Source: an uncultured Candidatus Melainabacteria bacterium (GTDB lineage: Bacteria > Cyanobacteriota > Vampirovibrionia > Gastranaerophilales > Gastranaerophilaceae). From it: DNA of 15,666 nt. The translations under genes and the position numbers were made by a program. The stretch covers positions 1 through 15,666 of the forward strand of contig CAKUTL010000041.1 in assembly GCA_934692295.1 (NCBI GenBank), read 5' to 3'. Below are positions 14,678 through 15,666 of the stretch, in pieces. The notes beneath the pieces are model-generated. The model worked only from the letters and a program-made list of their open reading frames with translations, ran no database searches and was not told the DNA's origin. The stretch's first letter is position 1. Each line of letters starts with the position of its first letter.

Positions 14678-14917
14678 TTATTCAGCATCTGCTGACATAA
14701 ATTCTTGTTTAGCTTCTTCAATAGCTTCTGTCAAGATGTCTAATTGGTCAGGAGTAAAAGTTACACCTTTTTTAGTTGGTAACCAAGTAGCACCATCATC
14801 AGTTGTGTAAAATATTCTCATATTTAAATAACTTCTGCCTTTGTATTCGCTAACAGAAATTTGTAATTGTTCAGTATCTGTTCTCTCAATTGTTGCTAAA
14901 ATTTTTGCATCTGCCAT
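14678..14917 (-). CDS. PC4/p15 (YdbC-like) single-stranded DNA-binding protein
   Basis: The 79-aa protein has the PC4 C-terminal-domain pattern: a strand-rich core QLQISVSEYKGRSYLNMRIFYTTDDG, then WLPTKKGVTFTPDQLDILTEAIEEAKQEF. The P-T-K-K-G-V motif followed by a helix is the characteristic join in this fold. Bacterial members bind ssDNA as dimers in the same way as eukaryotic PC4. It sits directly upstream of priA on the same strand (39 nt gap), a sensible pairing because PriA works on ssDNA at forks. The ATG is supported by AAAGGAG (minus, 14926-14932) at 8 nt. An inverted repeat overlapping the probable -10 lies just upstream. Confidence 0.8.
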   Translation of the reverse strand: MADAKILATIERTDTEQLQISVSEYKGRSYLNMRIFYTTDDGATWLPTKKGVTFTPDQLDILTEAIEEAKQEFMSADAE

Positions 14918-14940
14918 TATAATCTCTCCTTTATCTAAAC

Positions 14941-14962
14941 TGTGCTAAATGATTTTAGCACA
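14941..14962 (-). promoter_or_regulatory. inverted repeat overlapping an extended -10 before the PC4-like gene
   Basis: A perfect 9-bp inverted repeat, TGTGCTAAA-TGAT-TTTAGCACA, lies between the two minus-strand genes. On the minus strand it contains the extended -10 TGCTAAAAT (14952-14960), giving a predicted start near 14945, just before the Shine-Dalgarno site. No T-run follows on either strand, so it is a poor terminator. An operator, or a hairpin at the 5' end of the mRNA, fits better. Confidence 0.5.
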
Positions 14963-14990
14963 AAGAGTTCTTGTCGTAAATGATTTTTAA

Positions 14991-15666
14991 TTAATCTTTG
15001 ATAAGAACATGGTTTCCATTTATTGTTACCCATTTTCCTGTTTGTTTTTCTGATTTTTGAAAAGTACTAGTATTATTATAAAGTTCTTTTTTTGAAGGTA
15101 ATCCTATAGTTTTTATTTGTTCCATTATTTCTTTTTCCTTTTCTTCAAATTCTTTATTAGTCATATTTTTTATATCTTCTTTCGTATATAATTGGGCTGC
15201 GGGTCCTGTTATTGACCCTTTAAAGCCCTTAGGTTTGTATATTCTAGTATCTGTTGGGGTGGTAATTAATTGTCCTTTTTTCATCCTGTTAATAACTTTT
15301 TCTGCAATAATATTATTAATTTTTTGTTGAAATGGAATTGTTGCAACTGGTCCATATTGTTGGACTATTTCTCTGGCAATTTCTCTTCCTTGTTGGTTAT
15401 TCCATAAATCCATATTATTTTCTCCTCTAGATTGCCCCATCCAGAGATTTCCTTGCACTTCATGGTAGTCCCCAGCTGTTTTGGCTAATGCTTGTCCAAG
15501 CCATAGTGCGAGTTGGGCTTGCATATATGTGTGTTTAAAAGCATCTGCTTCATTGTTCCATGTGGCATGATTTCCTATTCCAATATTGAAATTATATTTT
15601 TTTTGATAATGAACAGTATCATCAAAAACTTTAGCTCCATAAATTTTAGCAATATTAAAATTGTTT
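14991..15666 (-). CDS. partial protein with DUF6973-like His/Asn pattern and phage-type C-terminus, 5' end outside window
   Basis: The frame is open from the right edge (first full codon 15665) to a TAA at 14991, giving 224 visible residues; an internal ATG at 15524 is not needed as the start. The visible part has the order IGNHATWNNEADAFKH, QAQLALWLGQALAKTAGDYHE, and NNMDLWNNQQGREIA. The pattern of His, DAF-x-H, D-x-HE and MD-x-x-NN resembles the DUF6973 family, recalled from memory. The C-terminal part has YTKEDIKNMTNKEFEEKEKE and then KWVTINGNHVLIKD, motifs I associate with phage-derived and toxin-like proteins. Function is unknown; a catalytic domain using the conserved His/Asp residues is possible. 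No antitoxin or immunity gene is visible at its 3' end. Confidence 0.6.
   Translation of the reverse strand, partial: NNFNIAKIYGAKVFDDTVHYQKKYNFNIGIGNHATWNNEADAFKHTYMQAQLALWLGQALAKTAGDYHEVQGNLWMGQSRGENNMDLWNNQQGREIAREIVQQYGPVATIPFQQKINNIIAEKVINRMKKGQLITTPTDTRIYKPKGFKGSITGPAAQLYTKEDIKNMTNKEFEEKEKEIMEQIKTIGLPSKKELYNNTSTFQKSEKQTGKWVTINGNHVLIKD

Noticed and set aside
1..15666. tRNA, rRNA, CRISPR arrays, insertion sequences and attachment sites
   Set aside because: Looked for in all intergenic gaps; none has cloverleaf-like pairing, regularly spaced repeats or transposase frames.

Overview
The window is AT-rich and densely packed, uses the standard genetic code, and has Shine-Dalgarno sites of the AAGGAG type. 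Three things together suggest a gut-type member of Candidatus Gastranaerophilales (Vampirovibrionia, 'Melainabacteria'): two prepilins of the KAFTLAEVLITLG type, a hypothetical protein with an N-terminus like MQISRIN...VQFSGN, and the low GC content. This placement is inference from protein style and was not tested by any search.

Layout. Positions 1-1079 (-) hold the 5' part of a sugar-type ABC transporter solute-binding protein, divergent from rarA (1127-2362, +). A minus-strand block follows: a repeat-built beta-rich protein (2367-3011), a three-TM membrane protein (3099-3446), an unrecognised protein (3433-3765), a ComF-family phosphoribosyltransferase (3810-4457) and a small XRE-type regulator (4489-4698). 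Divergent from the regulator are two tandem type IV pilin-like genes (4765-5505 and 5600-6304). They are followed by a secreted GxSxG hydrolase (6338-7528), an unknown protein (7534-8133), the NagZ-type glycosidase (8135-9109) and a membrane-anchored unknown (9119-9736). Next come glyA (9799-11037) and a WecA/TagO/MraY-type polyprenyl-phosphate sugar-1-phosphate transferase (about 11049-12086). The 242-base gap after it holds a candidate structured RNA of about 220 nt with its own strong promoter and terminator. Converging on that are priA (12329-14638, -) and a PC4-like ssDNA-binding protein (14678-14917, -). Past these lies a partial gene whose pattern is reminiscent of phage and toxin-associated proteins (14991-15666, -).

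How the parts fit. RarA, PriA and the PC4-like protein belong to replication restart and ssDNA handling. ComF, the regulator and the pilins look like a natural-transformation or type IV pilus locus. NagZ, the transferase and perhaps the hydrolase concern the cell envelope.

The most unusual content is in the control regions. Several ATG codons lie 6-8 nt after a good -10 box with no Shine-Dalgarno site (rarA, comF and the hydrolase), which predicts leaderless mRNAs. Two divergent gene pairs appear to share overlapping or palindromic -10 elements. The two pilin genes carry matched promoters and both start at TTG, and the transferase seems to start at ATT. No tRNA, rRNA, CRISPR array or insertion sequence was seen.
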